A DNA stretch of 64,000 nucleotides from Verrucomicrobiaceae bacterium (GCA_027486655.1 JAIXOR010000073.1:1-64000), one strand, 5' to 3'. Numbered from the stretch's first letter, positions 33,088 to 42,952 are shown. The notes: generated from the letters alone by a model not told the origin. A program made the numbers and translations.

Positions 33088-34195
33088 GGTAATCGAGGTA
33101 TTCGAGAGGAATTTCCGCGACCGCGGCGAGCTGGGGGCCTCGGTGAGCGTCTGGTGGCAAGGCACGGAGCTTCTTTCCCATGGCCATGGCTGGTGCGAGC
33201 GTGAGATGCAGCGGGAATGGACCGAGCGCACGCTGGTGCCGGTGTATTCGGCGACCAAGGTGCCTGCCGCGGCGACCTTGTTGATGGCGCTCGAGAGCCG
33301 CGGGTTGGACGAGGAAACTCCGGTTGCGGAGGTATGGCCGGGATTTCCCGTCAAGGGAGCGGGGTTCCATCATCTCCTGTCTCATCAGTGCGGGCTGCCG
33401 GTTCTCGATCACAAGGCGCATGTGCTCGAACATGATTCGGTGGTCGAGGCGATCGAGTCGCAGATCCCGGCATGGGCGCTGGGAGACGGGCATGGCTATC
33501 ATCCGAGGACCTTCGGCGCGCTGGTGGAGGAACCGGTGCGGCGGTTGACCGGGATGCCGCTGGGGGAGTGCTGGCGGAAGTTCATCGCCGAGCCACTGGG
33601 GCTCGATTTCTGGATTGGCCTGCCGGAGTCCGAGTGGCCGCGGGTGGCGCGCCTTTATCCGGGGAAAGCCGGCAAGGACGATCTGGCGGATGCGTTTTAC
33701 AAGCAACTGACCACCTCCGGCACTTTCACGCGGAGGGCTTTTTCATCGCCCCGCGGGCTGCATGCGATTCATGAGATGAACGAGAGCCGCGCCTGGGCCG
33801 CCGGCCTTCCCGCGCTGGGTGGAATCACCACGGCCTCCGCCCTGGCCAAGTTCTATCAGGCGGCCATCGGTTCGATCCGGAGTCCGATGTCGCCTTCGGT
33901 CCTGCACGCGCTGGCCACCCTGCGCTCCTCGGCGGAAGACCGGGTTTTGCTGCGGCCCACGGCCTTCACCTGCGGGGCTCAGCGTGATCCGCTGGATCCT
34001 TCCGGCCGGAAGCTGCGCCATATCTATGGCCCCTCGGTATCGGCCTTCGGGCATCCGGGGGCTGGCGGCAGCCATGGTTTCGGAGACCCGGAAACCGGGG
34101 TTTCCTTTGCCTACGTGATGAATCAAATGGACCTGAGCGTGATGCCGGGGCTCAAGTGCGTGGAGATGGTCGAGGCCTTGTTTTCCGAGATGTAG
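33059..34195 (+). CDS. Serine hydrolase, beta-lactamase/esterase EstB-like fold
   Basis: 378 residues from the ATG at 33059, overlapping the previous gene by 29 bases; a GTG at 33065 is equally good. The SxxK catalytic motif is YSATK (S64, K67). A Tyr at 147 in GYHPRTFG stands where class C enzymes have YxN, and FGHPGAGGSHGFGDPETG gives the HxG motif. Class C beta-lactamase-fold proteins without a signal peptide, like this one, are mostly esterases or peptidases, so antibiotic hydrolysis is not implied. Translationally linked to the AI-2E permease upstream. Confidence 0.87.
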   Translation: MAVSPSALGKVIEVFERNFRDRGELGASVSVWWQGTELLSHGHGWCEREMQREWTERTLVPVYSATKVPAAATLLMALESRGLDEETPVAEVWPGFPVKGAGFHHLLSHQCGLPVLDHKAHVLEHDSVVEAIESQIPAWALGDGHGYHPRTFGALVEEPVRRLTGMPLGECWRKFIAEPLGLDFWIGLPESEWPRVARLYPGKAGKDDLADAFYKQLTTSGTFTRRAFSSPRGLHAIHEMNESRAWAAGLPALGGITTASALAKFYQAAIGSIRSPMSPSVLHALATLRSSAEDRVLLRPTAFTCGAQRDPLDPSGRKLRHIYGPSVSAFGHPGAGGSHGFGDPETGVSFAYVMNQMDLSVMPGLKCVEMVEALFSEM

Positions 34196-34199
34196 GGCA

Positions 34200-35450
34200 T
34201 CAAAGCGCCGCAAGAAGATCCCGCAGAATGCCGTCGAGCCGCGCGAGCGAGTGATCGTTCCGGTATTCCTGATAGAGAGGTTCCGGCAGGGCTGGTCCAG
34301 GGTCGAGGCCGGCGAGCCGCCGGATGGCGGCGAGGGCATCCGGCGCGGAACCCTCCGGGATGGTGAGTCCCATGCGGTAGCGGTCGATGCGCTGGCCGAT
34401 GCATTCTCCGGCGGTGGCGATGCAGGGGATGCCAAACAGGGCGGCCTTGCTCAGGGTGCCGCTGCTGCCTTGGAATTTCTCGTAGGCGGCCCATGCGATG
34501 TCGAAGCTGCGGAACAGCGAGTTGAAATCCGCCTCGTCACGAATCCTTCCGGCCGCGGGATCGAAGTGCAGATTTCCGACGCTGCCAGATGCGATGCCTG
34601 CGGCGATGTGTTGGATCTCCGCCTGCTCGGCGGCTGTGAAATCCCCGGGCGGGTAGGTGCCCGCACAAACGAAATACAAGGGGAGATCCGCCTGGCGGGC
34701 GAGTTCGGCAGCGCGCAGCAGGGTGAGGAAGCCCTTGCGGCGCTCCAATCCGATGATGCCGACGATTTTCCTGCCCTGGGCCTTGGCGCGGATGTCAGCT
34801 GCAAGTTGGAACTCCGCGTCCGGCAGGCCTCCCTCCGTGACATCGGGGTAGGCGGTCACCGGGCGCCGGGTGAGCCGGGTCATCGGTGTGATGAAGCGTT
34901 CATCGAGCACTCCGATGCCGAGGTTGCTGCGGCTGCGCAGAATGGCGTCTCCTTTGGCCAGAAGGCGCAGGGATTTTCGAAAATTGGGAGGTTCGCCGTG
35001 GTGGTGGTTCCGCAAATAGAGGCCACTCCACGGACGGTTGAGAATCACATCCGGGATCTGGGGGAAAGGGAGGAAACGAAGATAACTGTCGAGATACGGG
35101 AAATAGACCAGATCGGCACTCCAACCGGTGCGGGCTTCCGCCTCCGCAAGCGCGTCGGCGGCCTTGCGCCAGCGGTCGAAGGTGCGCACGGGATCCCCCT
35201 CGAAGCGTCCGTTGAAGAAACTCCGCTTGCCCGTCGGCAGGTGGGCGAAGCGCGTCATTTCCCGAGCTCCGTGGATGTCGTGGCCGGATGCGCTCGCCAG
35301 ATTGCGGCGCGCCGCTTCCGGGTCCGGACACAGGCCGATGACCCTTGCGCCGCAGCGCAGGAAGGAGGCAGTGAACTGGTTGAAATACATCGGATGATGC
35401 CCGCTCCACAGCGGGTCGATCAAGGCCACGGTTTTACCGGCGGTTTCCAT
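34200..35450 (-). CDS. Glycosyltransferase, GT-B fold (GT4-like)
   Basis: 416 residues from the ATG at 35450, which shares one base with the upstream stop (TGATG). The N-terminal VALIDPLWSGHHPMYFNQFTASFLRCG is a first Rossmann-type strand-helix; the C-terminal nucleotide-sugar half has KIVGIIGLERRKGFLTLLRAAEL, PLYFVCAGTYPPG, DIAWAAYEKFQGSSGTLSKAALFGIPCIATAG (donor-binding region, EKFQGSSGTL) and GLTIPEGSAPDALAAIRRL. Third gene of a glycosyltransferase / O-antigen-ligase-like / glycosyltransferase operon, so it likely adds a sugar to a surface polysaccharide on the cytoplasmic face. Donor and acceptor unknown. Confidence 0.85.
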   Translation of the reverse strand: METAGKTVALIDPLWSGHHPMYFNQFTASFLRCGARVIGLCPDPEAARRNLASASGHDIHGAREMTRFAHLPTGKRSFFNGRFEGDPVRTFDRWRKAADALAEAEARTGWSADLVYFPYLDSYLRFLPFPQIPDVILNRPWSGLYLRNHHHGEPPNFRKSLRLLAKGDAILRSRSNLGIGVLDERFITPMTRLTRRPVTAYPDVTEGGLPDAEFQLAADIRAKAQGRKIVGIIGLERRKGFLTLLRAAELARQADLPLYFVCAGTYPPGDFTAAEQAEIQHIAAGIASGSVGNLHFDPAAGRIRDEADFNSLFRSFDIAWAAYEKFQGSSGTLSKAALFGIPCIATAGECIGQRIDRYRMGLTIPEGSAPDALAAIRRLAGLDPGPALPEPLYQEYRNDHSLARLDGILRDLLAAL

Positions 35451-36841
35451 CAGTTCGGCACGGCGGGGTTGCGGATGGTGGCGGCGTGGATCCACGAGGC
35501 GCGGATGAGAAACGCCTGCGAAAGCCCGGCCATCATGCCGAAGAAGATGCCGGTGAGGCGTTCCTGAAACGGGTTTGCGGTGAGGGTCTCGCTCAGCAGG
35601 CAGCAAGTCGCCACAAACGGCAGGAACGCGAGCCATGAATCAGGCCCCGGCACCATGGAGTTCGCACGGGCGGCAATGAGCGACGAGGCGGCCGTCCAGC
35701 CGAAGAGCGCCACGTAGCTGATCAACGCGATCACCCCGCCTGATAGAAGCCCGTAGGTCCAGACCGAGTGCCCTGCGAACCAGATTTCATCGACCTCGGT
35801 ATCCTTCTTCGGAAGCACCTGCCAGATCTCCGGGAGATAGGCGGGATCCCAGTAATACGTGGATCCCACGCCACGGCCGTGGATGAAATGCACTGGGTCC
35901 TCATTGAGGATCTTCCAGATCGCATCGGCCTCGGCTTTCCGCGTGAGAAACGAGATGTCGGCACTGAGGTTGCGATCCGAGGCATTGTGGAAAAGCCGCT
36001 CGTTCCAACGCTCGATCATCACCGGTTGAAGCAAGGCGGCGATGGCGAGCGCGACCGACATCACCATGGCCACCACGCCCACCGGGAGGAGGCGTCTGGG
36101 CAGTGCCGACCATTCGAACTGCCTCCAGGCCACGCCGAGGATGAAGCAGAGTCCGGTGGCCAGGGCAGATGCCATGACCGGAAAAAACAAGGAGCGGGTC
36201 ACGGTGATGAAGATGCCGATGAAAAGCACGGCGCATGCCGCGATCACGCTCCAGTGAAAGCGGCCACGGAGCAGGATGGCGCAGCCGATCCATGCGGCGA
36301 GCCAGTTGTTCGCCGGGCTTTGCACCTCGAAGCGCACGGTTTCCACCGAGGCGTTCTGAAACAGGAAGCCGTTCACGATCCTCCAGAGCACGTTCACGCA
36401 GGCCGCCGCCAGCATTGGGGTGACGATGCGTGACGGCCGGATGCCGGCGCATCCGGCGATGTGGGCGTTGACGAGCCCGAAAAAGCAGAAGAGCAGGGGA
36501 AGGGCCACCCGCAGCGACCTGCCGGGCTGCACGCCCTGCATCACCGAGTTCGCGATCTGGAAGAACAGGAACGCCCCCCAGAAAGCGATGATCCAAACCC
36601 CTGGACGCACCGTGAGAAACCGCCTGCCCAGCCAGAGGATGGCACCGGTGGAAGCGAAACAAAGCGCGAGGAAAGCGAGCTGATCCAACCCCGTGCCTCC
36701 GGAATCGGCACGCGATACCGAACTCCGGTAATCAAATGCAAACGAGGCCATGAACACCCAGAGCAGCACCTCGATCCACCGCGCCTCCGGGGCCCGGGGC
36801 ACCGGAACAGGATCGGATACGGCATGCGGCAGGGAAAACAC
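35450..36841 (-). CDS. O-antigen ligase/polymerase-like membrane protein
   Basis: 463 residues from the GTG at 36841, 5 bases after the upstream gene. About ten membrane helices, for example LDQLAFLALCFASTGAILWLG, VWIIAFWGAFLFFQIANSVMQG, VIAACAVLFIGIFITVTRSLFF and WTYGLLSGGVIALISYVALF. A large periplasmic loop before the last helices contains DPVHFIHGRGVGSTYYW and DEIWFAGHSVWTYGLL, the HG.G..../H..W/Y arrangement seen in WaaL/Wzy proteins. Such proteins join or polymerise sugar repeats on the outer face of the inner membrane. Placement between two glycosyltransferases supports that role. Confidence 0.85.
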   Translation of the reverse strand: MFSLPHAVSDPVPVPRAPEARWIEVLLWVFMASFAFDYRSSVSRADSGGTGLDQLAFLALCFASTGAILWLGRRFLTVRPGVWIIAFWGAFLFFQIANSVMQGVQPGRSLRVALPLLFCFFGLVNAHIAGCAGIRPSRIVTPMLAAACVNVLWRIVNGFLFQNASVETVRFEVQSPANNWLAAWIGCAILLRGRFHWSVIAACAVLFIGIFITVTRSLFFPVMASALATGLCFILGVAWRQFEWSALPRRLLPVGVVAMVMSVALAIAALLQPVMIERWNERLFHNASDRNLSADISFLTRKAEADAIWKILNEDPVHFIHGRGVGSTYYWDPAYLPEIWQVLPKKDTEVDEIWFAGHSVWTYGLLSGGVIALISYVALFGWTAASSLIAARANSMVPGPDSWLAFLPFVATCCLLSETLTANPFQERLTGIFFGMMAGLSQAFLIRASWIHAATIRNPAVPN

Positions 36842-36846
36842 CGGAC

Positions 36847-38043
36847 TTACTTTGCGAGGATTTCGTCAAACAAGGCCGCGGTTTTCCCGATTGGAAAGGT
36901 TTCCTCGGCATAGGCCCGCGCGTTTCGCGAGAGTTTCGCCCGGAGACCTGCCGACTGGTGAAGATCGTCCGCTGCGGCGAGGAAGCCCTCCATGTCCGAC
37001 GGAGCGACGATCCGCCCGGCGTCGTGATCGCGGGTGATGCGTGCGGCGAGATTGTCAGGCGGGATGGCGAGCAGCAGCGGACGTCCGGCGCAGAGATAGC
37101 TCAGCGTTTTGGAGGGCACGGAGAAGGTGCCCGCCTCTTCTTCCAGGATGCCCACCAGCACATCGCCTGTGGCCAGGACCGCAGGCAGGGTGGCAAACGG
37201 CTGATAGGGAAGAATCCGCAGGTTTTCCAGCCCCGCTGCGGCGGCCTCCCGCTTCAGCCAGTCCGCTCCGATGCCTTCGGAAACCACGACCACGACCGCG
37301 TCCGGATTGTCCCGGTGACGCCGTGCCAGTTCTAACAGAAGTGCCGGGTTGTGCTTCATCCCGATCGTTCCGGAGTAGAGGAAGACAAACTTCCCGTGCA
37401 ATCCCTGCGAGCGGGACCACTCGTTGTCCTTCGGCAGGCAGGGGATATCCTCGATGTGCGCCCAGTTGGGCACCACGGCGATCTTGTCGTGCTCCACGCC
37501 GAACTCATCCGCGAGGATCGGGGCGAAGTCGCCGGTGATGGCGATGATGCGCGAGCTGCGCTCGAACTGGCGGCGGTCCAGATGCCGGTACCAAGCGCCG
37601 ATCCATGCCCCGGCCACGGGGATCTTGCGGCGCAGGATGCGGTCCACCGCGAGGCTGTAGAAATCCTGCACCCAGTAGTAAAATCTGCCATTGCCCATGG
37701 TCGCCGCGCGGCTGATCGGCTCCTGGGTCTCGGTGGGCGTGTTTCCGGAGAGAACCGCATCCGGCTTCCAGGAGGAGATGAAGCGCGCCACTTCGCGTCC
37801 GTAGCGCACCTCCATGTTCCTGCGGCGGCGGAAGGAGTATTTGTAGCGGGCGTAGTCCGGATCCATGGGGATCTCCTTGAACGTGAGGCTCGGCGGGTCA
37901 CCGGGCTTCGACACCAACTCGCCGCGGGGAGTCTGCAAGGAGCTGGCGAAGGCATGGACCACTTCGTGCCCGCGCCCTGCCAATGCCCGGCTCAGGGAGG
38001 TCGGAAACGCGTGTCCGGCGTAGTCGTGAACGACGATTCTCAT
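36847..38043 (-). CDS. Glycosyltransferase family 4 protein
   Basis: 398 residues from the ATG at 38043 (MRIVVHDYAGHAFPTSLSRAL). GT-B fold: RIIAITGDFAPILADEFGVEHDKIAVVPNWAHIEDI links the domains; FVFLYSGTIGMKHNPALLLELA and the C-terminal AVLATGDVLVGILEEEAGTFSVPSKTLSYLCAGRPLL donor-binding block (the glycosyltransferase-4 E...PSK.L.YL..G.P pattern) are clear. First gene of the three-gene surface-polysaccharide operon. The WbuB-like phrase VPSKTLSYL is typical of enzymes acting on O-antigen or capsule sugars, but the exact sugar cannot be read. Confidence 0.92.
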   Translation of the reverse strand: MRIVVHDYAGHAFPTSLSRALAGRGHEVVHAFASSLQTPRGELVSKPGDPPSLTFKEIPMDPDYARYKYSFRRRRNMEVRYGREVARFISSWKPDAVLSGNTPTETQEPISRAATMGNGRFYYWVQDFYSLAVDRILRRKIPVAGAWIGAWYRHLDRRQFERSSRIIAITGDFAPILADEFGVEHDKIAVVPNWAHIEDIPCLPKDNEWSRSQGLHGKFVFLYSGTIGMKHNPALLLELARRHRDNPDAVVVVVSEGIGADWLKREAAAAGLENLRILPYQPFATLPAVLATGDVLVGILEEEAGTFSVPSKTLSYLCAGRPLLLAIPPDNLAARITRDHDAGRIVAPSDMEGFLAAADDLHQSAGLRAKLSRNARAYAEETFPIGKTAALFDEILAK

Positions 38044-38215
38044 GGGGGGGATGGCCGGGTTCGGAAGATCTGGTCCCAAGGGCGGCAGCGAATCTTAGGA
38101 AGCCGTCGCCGGGAGTCAATCGCCCGGGACTACGCGAATGCGGGGGCTGACGTCGGTGCAACCCGCCGCATGCAGGGCTTGCACCTCGGTCGGCGGTTTC
38201 GTTAGGTCGCCCGCG

Positions 38216-38557
38216 ATGAACGATCGGTCCTGCCCGCTGTGTGAAATGAATGAAATCCTCGACCACCCGGGGCGTCACGAGTGCGTGACCTGCGGGCACG
38301 AGTGGGACGCCGCGGTCGAGGAGGCTGCCGAAGCCTCGTCCCGCATCGTCAAGGACGCCTACGGGAACGTGCTCGCGGATGGTGACGTGGTTGCCATGAT
38401 CAAGGACCTCAAGCTCAAGGGCTCTTCGGAGGTCCTCAAGGTGGGCACCAAGTCCAAGCCGATCCGCCTGGTCGACGGGGACCACGAGATTTCCTGTCGC
38501 ATGGATGGCATGGCCATCGGCCTCAAGGCCTGCTTCGTCAAGAAGGTGATGCATTGA
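38216..38557 (+). CDS. yjdM: YjdM/PhnA-family zinc-ribbon protein
   Basis: 113 residues from the ATG at 38216. N-terminal zinc ribbon CPLC...CVTC (CPLCEMNE, ECVTCGHEW) and the C-terminal PhnA domain VKDAYGNVLADGDVVAMIKDLKLKGSSEVLKVGTKSKPIRLV...DGMAIGLKACFVKKV, almost the family consensus. Named after a phosphonate operon in E. coli but not required for phosphonate use; molecular role unknown. Cytoplasmic. Stands 76 bases before the RND pump and may be its first co-transcribed gene. Confidence 0.93.
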   Translation: MNDRSCPLCEMNEILDHPGRHECVTCGHEWDAAVEEAAEASSRIVKDAYGNVLADGDVVAMIKDLKLKGSSEVLKVGTKSKPIRLVDGDHEISCRMDGMAIGLKACFVKKVMH

Positions 38558-38633
38558 GCCCGGGTTTGATCCGCCTGCGTTTCGTGCTAGAACAACCGCG
38601 TTCCCGCGCGTTTGGTGGGGGCGCCTCTCCGCC

Positions 38634-41600
38634 ATGTGGATCGTTCTTTTCGCCCTTCGTTACAAATACACCATCGGGGTCCTCGCCATCCTGGTCCTCC
38701 TTTTTGGCGTCATGTCGGCAAGGCGCATGTCCACCGACATCCTGCCGCGTGTGGAAAGCCCGGAAATCACCGTGGTCTGGACCTACAACGGCCTGAACTC
38801 CGCCGAGATGGCGTCCAAGATCACTTCGTTCTCGGAAATCATCACCCTCAACAACGTCGACGATCTCAAGGAGGTGCGTTCCGAGACCTCCAATGGCACC
38901 GCTCTGGTGAAACTCCGGTTCCAGCCGAATGCGGACATCAACACGGCCATGTCCCAGGTCACCGGGGTGTCGCAGACGATCCTCCGCCGGATGCCCACCG
39001 GAACCCCGCCGCCGCTCATCGTCCGCAGCAGCCCGTCGAGCGTGCCCATCGTCCAGCTCGTGATGTCCTCGGACACCATGACCAGTGGCCAGCTCTTTGA
39101 TTTTTCCCGCCTCACCCTGCGCGCCCAGCTGCAGAGCATCCCCGGCATGCGGATTTCCCTGCCCTACGGCGGAGCGTCCCGGCAGGTCATGGTGGACCTC
39201 GATCCGGATGCCCTCCATGCCTACTCGCTCTCCGCCGCGGACGTCAGCGCCGCGGTGAGCCGCCAGAATCTAACACTCCCGTCCGGATCGCTTCGCGAAC
39301 TCGGCAGGGAACTTCCCGTCGAGATCAACGCCAGCCCGGAAAACATCCAGGGCTTTCTCGACATCCCGCTGCGCTCCGTGGACGGAAAAACCCTGCTGCT
39401 GAGGGACGTGGCCAACGTCCGCGATGGCGAGGCGGTCACCAGCAACATCGCCCGGCTCAACGGCCGCAATGCGGTGATGGTTTCCATCCTCAAGCTCGGA
39501 GGAGCCTCCACCGTGGACATCATCGATGGCATCCGCCAGAGGCTTCCGGAGATCCGGGCCGCCGCTCCCCCCGGGATGAGCATCGAGCCGATCTTCGACC
39601 AGTCGATCTTCGTCCGTGCCGCCGTGGCCGGGGTGAAGAATGAGATCCTGCTCGTGGGCGGACTGGTCGCACTGGTGGTCCTGCTTTTCCTCGGCTCGTG
39701 GCGCTCCACCTTGATCGTGCTCACCTCGATCCCGCTGGCGCTGCTTTGTTCGATCATCGGTCTCAAACTCGCGGGGGCCACCTTCAACCTGATGACGCTC
39801 GGCGGCCTTGCCCTGGCCATCGGCATCCTGGTGGACAACGCGCTGGTGGAAATCGAGAACATCAAACGCCAGATCGCCCTCGGCAAGGACGTGCGTCAGG
39901 CAATCATCGATGGCGCTCAGGAAGTGGCCTTTCCGGAGTTTGTCTCCACGCTTTCGATCTGCATTGTCTTCCTCCCGATCTTCCTGTTGAGCGGCACTTC
40001 GTCGTTTGTCTTCCGGCCTTTGGCGCTTGCCGTGGTCTTCGCGATGATTGCCAGCTACCTGCTGGCCCGCACGCTGGTCCCCACCTTGGCGTCCATCATC
40101 CTCCCCGCGGAGGCCCGGGCGGAGGCGGCACGCGAGGGGAAACGGGGTGGGCTCTTCCTTGTCCACCACGCGGTCGAGGGCCTCATGGACCGGCTTTCCC
40201 GGATCCAGGGGGGCATCCTCGGGTTTCTCCTTCGTCACAAGTCCGCGCTGTGGGTGCCGGTGCTTCCCGCGCTGGCACTCGGTGGATTCTCCGCTTCTCA
40301 ATCCGGCCGCGAGTTTTTCCCGCAGACCGATGCCGGATTGATCCGGCTCTTCGTGCGAATCCCGACCGGCACCCGCATCGACGACACGGCGCAGGTGATG
40401 GCCGATGTGCAGCGGGAGATCCGGGCGATCATCCCGGAAAACGAACTTCGCTTTGTGGTGGAAAACATCGGCACGCCCGGTTCAGTCAACCAAGCCTGGG
40501 TGGACACCACGGCAATCACATCCGCCGATGCCGAGATCCTCGTGCAGTTGTCGCCCGGTCATGGACCTACCGAGGGCTACATCCGGGAAATCCGCGCCAT
40601 GCTTGCGGCCAAGTTTCCCGGCACCCAATCGTTCTTCCGGCCGGCGGATGCCACCAGTCAGACGCTCGCCTCGGGCGCGCCGACCACCTTTGAAGTCCGC
40701 CTCATGGGCCGCGATGTGCCGGGCAATCTCGCCCTTGCCCGCGAACTCCGGGAGCGCTTTTCGAAGATCCCGGGGGCTGCCGATGTGACGCTGCGCGAGG
40801 TGCTCGACCAACCGTCGTATTCAATCCGCATCGACCGCGCCCGTGCGGCCAATCTCGGGATCAATGCCCAGGACGCCTCCAGCGCCCTGCTTGCCGCGCT
40901 AGGCAGCGGTGGCTCGGTGGCGCCCAACTACTGGTCGGATCCGGCCACCGGCGCGGCCTACGATGTGCAGATCATCGCCCCGCCTGCGAATCTGGATTCG
41001 ATCGAACAAATCCTCAACCTGCCGATCCGTCCCTCGGTCGGCGGCGGGGCACCGGTGCCGTTGCGCTCGTTCGCCACCGTGTTCGAAAAGCGGGCTCCAG
41101 CGAGTGTCAGCCGCACGACATTGCAACCGACCTTCACCGTGATCGCCAATGCCTCCGGCCGCGACATCGGCGGCATCACCGCGGATCTTGAGCGCGTGCT
41201 CGTCGAGTTGCGCAAGAAACTCAAGCCCGCCAACAAGATCGAACTCGCAGGCCAGGCCGCACTCATGGACACCGCTTACGGCGAGCTCATCACCGGGCTC
41301 GGTCTCGCAGCGGTGCTCGTTTTCCTGGTGATGGTGGTGAACTTCCAATCGTGGACGCTGCCCTTCGTGGCCATTTCCGGCCTTCCGGTCGCCGTTTCCG
41401 GGGCCTTGTTCGGGCTTTGGGTCACCGGCACTCCGCTCAGCGTGCCCGCGCTCATGGGGATCATCATGGTGGTGGGCGTCTCGACCGCAAACAGCGTGCT
41501 CGTCAGCAGCTTCGCCCGCGATCGCTTCGATCAAGGAGAAAGCGCCACTGCCGCCGCGATCGAGGCTGCGACCACCCGGCTGCGGCCGGTGGTGATGACC

Positions 41601-41849
41601 GCGCTTGCGATGATCCTCGGCGTGGTGCCCATGGCGCTCGGGCATGCCGAGGGTGGCGAGCAAAACGCCCCGCTCGGCCGCGCCGTCATCGGCGGCTTGG
41701 TTTTTGGCACGGTCGCCTCGCTTTTCCTCGTGCCGGTGGCCTTTGCGATTGTCCGTGGATTCACTCACCGCCACCGCTCCGCAAAAGCGGATCCCGCTCC
41801 CGCTTCCGACCCTGGCAAACAACCCGCATGTCCCCAGCCTCTCCCATGA
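38634..41849 (+). CDS. RND-family efflux transporter permease
   Basis: 1071 residues. AcrB-type architecture: an N-terminal helix, a periplasmic porter half (about 30-330), a membrane bundle, a second periplasmic half (about 570-850) and a second bundle. The TM4 motif reads LAIGILVDNALVEIENIKR, i.e. the usual Asp-Asp pair is Asp-Asn, and the TM10 motif GVSTANSVLVSSFARD has Ala where AcrB has the relay Lys. Proton coupling may therefore differ from AcrB. The stop overlaps the adaptor start (ATGA). No TolC-type channel gene follows. Substrate unknown. Confidence 0.93.
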   Translation: MWIVLFALRYKYTIGVLAILVLLFGVMSARRMSTDILPRVESPEITVVWTYNGLNSAEMASKITSFSEIITLNNVDDLKEVRSETSNGTALVKLRFQPNADINTAMSQVTGVSQTILRRMPTGTPPPLIVRSSPSSVPIVQLVMSSDTMTSGQLFDFSRLTLRAQLQSIPGMRISLPYGGASRQVMVDLDPDALHAYSLSAADVSAAVSRQNLTLPSGSLRELGRELPVEINASPENIQGFLDIPLRSVDGKTLLLRDVANVRDGEAVTSNIARLNGRNAVMVSILKLGGASTVDIIDGIRQRLPEIRAAAPPGMSIEPIFDQSIFVRAAVAGVKNEILLVGGLVALVVLLFLGSWRSTLIVLTSIPLALLCSIIGLKLAGATFNLMTLGGLALAIGILVDNALVEIENIKRQIALGKDVRQAIIDGAQEVAFPEFVSTLSICIVFLPIFLLSGTSSFVFRPLALAVVFAMIASYLLARTLVPTLASIILPAEARAEAAREGKRGGLFLVHHAVEGLMDRLSRIQGGILGFLLRHKSALWVPVLPALALGGFSASQSGREFFPQTDAGLIRLFVRIPTGTRIDDTAQVMADVQREIRAIIPENELRFVVENIGTPGSVNQAWVDTTAITSADAEILVQLSPGHGPTEGYIREIRAMLAAKFPGTQSFFRPADATSQTLASGAPTTFEVRLMGRDVPGNLALARELRERFSKIPGAADVTLREVLDQPSYSIRIDRARAANLGINAQDASSALLAALGSGGSVAPNYWSDPATGAAYDVQIIAPPANLDSIEQILNLPIRPSVGGGAPVPLRSFATVFEKRAPASVSRTTLQPTFTVIANASGRDIGGITADLERVLVELRKKLKPANKIELAGQAALMDTAYGELITGLGLAAVLVFLVMVVNFQSWTLPFVAISGLPVAVSGALFGLWVTGTPLSVPALMGIIMVVGVSTANSVLVSSFARDRFDQGESATAAAIEAATTRLRPVVMTALAMILGVVPMALGHAEGGEQNAPLGRAVIGGLVFGTVASLFLVPVAFAIVRGFTHRHRSAKADPAPASDPGKQPACPQPLP

Positions 41850-42952
41850 ACTCCAGACCCTACGGATGCCGATTCTTCCTCGCTCTTTGTTGCTCCGTCG
41901 TTGGCGCGGGCATCCGGCTTCATGCCCAGGATCCTGCCGCAGTGAGCACCGTGTTGCCTGTGCGGGCCACCGCGGCGGCGGCCTTCGAGATTCCGGGGCG
42001 CACCGAGCCGGTCGAGCAGGCCACCATCTTCACCAGTGCCACCGGCATTGTGAAGGAGCGGCGCTTTGACATCGGCGATCGCGTGAAGGCAGGGGACATC
42101 CTCGCCTTGATCGATGTGCCGGAACTCGATCGCGAGGTGGACTCCGCACGAGCCTCCGTCGAGCAGGCGGAATCCCGCGCCATCAATGCCCGTGGCATCG
42201 CCGAACGGGCGGACAGCCTGCTGAAGGCCCGGGCGATTTCCCAAGAGGACTTCGAGTTCCGCATCACCACCTCCCAGACCGCGGAGGCCGCGCTGCGTGT
42301 CGCCCGTGCGGACCTTGCCAGAGCCGAGCAGTTGCGCGCCTTCGCCACGGTCAGTGCACCCTTCGATGGCGTCATCTCCGCACGCAACTTCGATCGCGGA
42401 GACCGCATGCGCGGGGATTCATCCACTCCGGAAGGCTGGCTTTACCGACTCTCACGACTGGATTCATTGCGCTTCGTGATTGGTGCCACCCCGGATCTGG
42501 CACTGCGTTTGTCCCGCGAAAATGAGGCTGAGGTCCGCTTCAACGAAATGCCCGGGCGTCGATTCAAGGCCCGGCTCGCACGATCGAGCGGTGTCTTTGA
42601 TTCCACTTCGGGCACGATGCGCATCGAGCTTCTGATCGCCAACGAGGACCTGTCGCTGCCCGCCGGGCTGCCCGGCACGGCCGTCTTCCTGATGCCGCCC
42701 GAGGAGGATACCTACAGCCTGCCTAACAACACCCTCGTGCTCCGCCAGGGCAGGCCGCTTGTCGCCACGGTCCAATCGGGCAAGGTTGCCTTCATCGATG
42801 TGCTGCCAGGCCGCAGCCTTGGCACGGCCATCGAGGTGACATCCTTCATGCTGGCCGGGGAAACCCCGGTGATCGTGAATCCCAATGCCATGCTCCGCGA
42901 AGGAGACCCGGTCAACGCGAAACCCGTGCCTGCCGCGCCGGCACCGAAGTGA
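41846..42952 (+). CDS. RND periplasmic adaptor (membrane fusion) protein
   Basis: 368 residues from the ATG at 41846 overlapping the pump stop by four bases; an ATG at 41828 is an alternative. Signal peptide MNSRPYGCRFFLALCCSVVGAGIRLHA. HlyD/AcrA-type layout: a lipoyl half (GIVKERRFDIGDRVKAGDILALIDVPELDREV), a coiled-coil hairpin (about 90-150), the returning lipoyl half (TVSAPFDGVISARNFDRGDRM), a beta-barrel (LRFVIGATPDLAL...FNEMPGRRFKARLARSSGVFDSTSGTMRIELLI) and a membrane-proximal end. Works with the pump just upstream. Gene order pump-then-adaptor is the reverse of the common one. Confidence 0.93.
   Translation: MNSRPYGCRFFLALCCSVVGAGIRLHAQDPAAVSTVLPVRATAAAAFEIPGRTEPVEQATIFTSATGIVKERRFDIGDRVKAGDILALIDVPELDREVDSARASVEQAESRAINARGIAERADSLLKARAISQEDFEFRITTSQTAEAALRVARADLARAEQLRAFATVSAPFDGVISARNFDRGDRMRGDSSTPEGWLYRLSRLDSLRFVIGATPDLALRLSRENEAEVRFNEMPGRRFKARLARSSGVFDSTSGTMRIELLIANEDLSLPAGLPGTAVFLMPPEEDTYSLPNNTLVLRQGRPLVATVQSGKVAFIDVLPGRSLGTAIEVTSFMLAGETPVIVNPNAMLREGDPVNAKPVPAAPAPK

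Noticed and set aside
33059..34195. Antibiotic resistance beta-lactamase
   Set aside because: Fold and SxxK are right but no export signal is present; most such proteins are esterases or peptidases.
38216..38557. Phosphonate-use gene
   Set aside because: YjdM/PhnA is named after an operon but is not needed for phosphonate metabolism and no phn genes are near.
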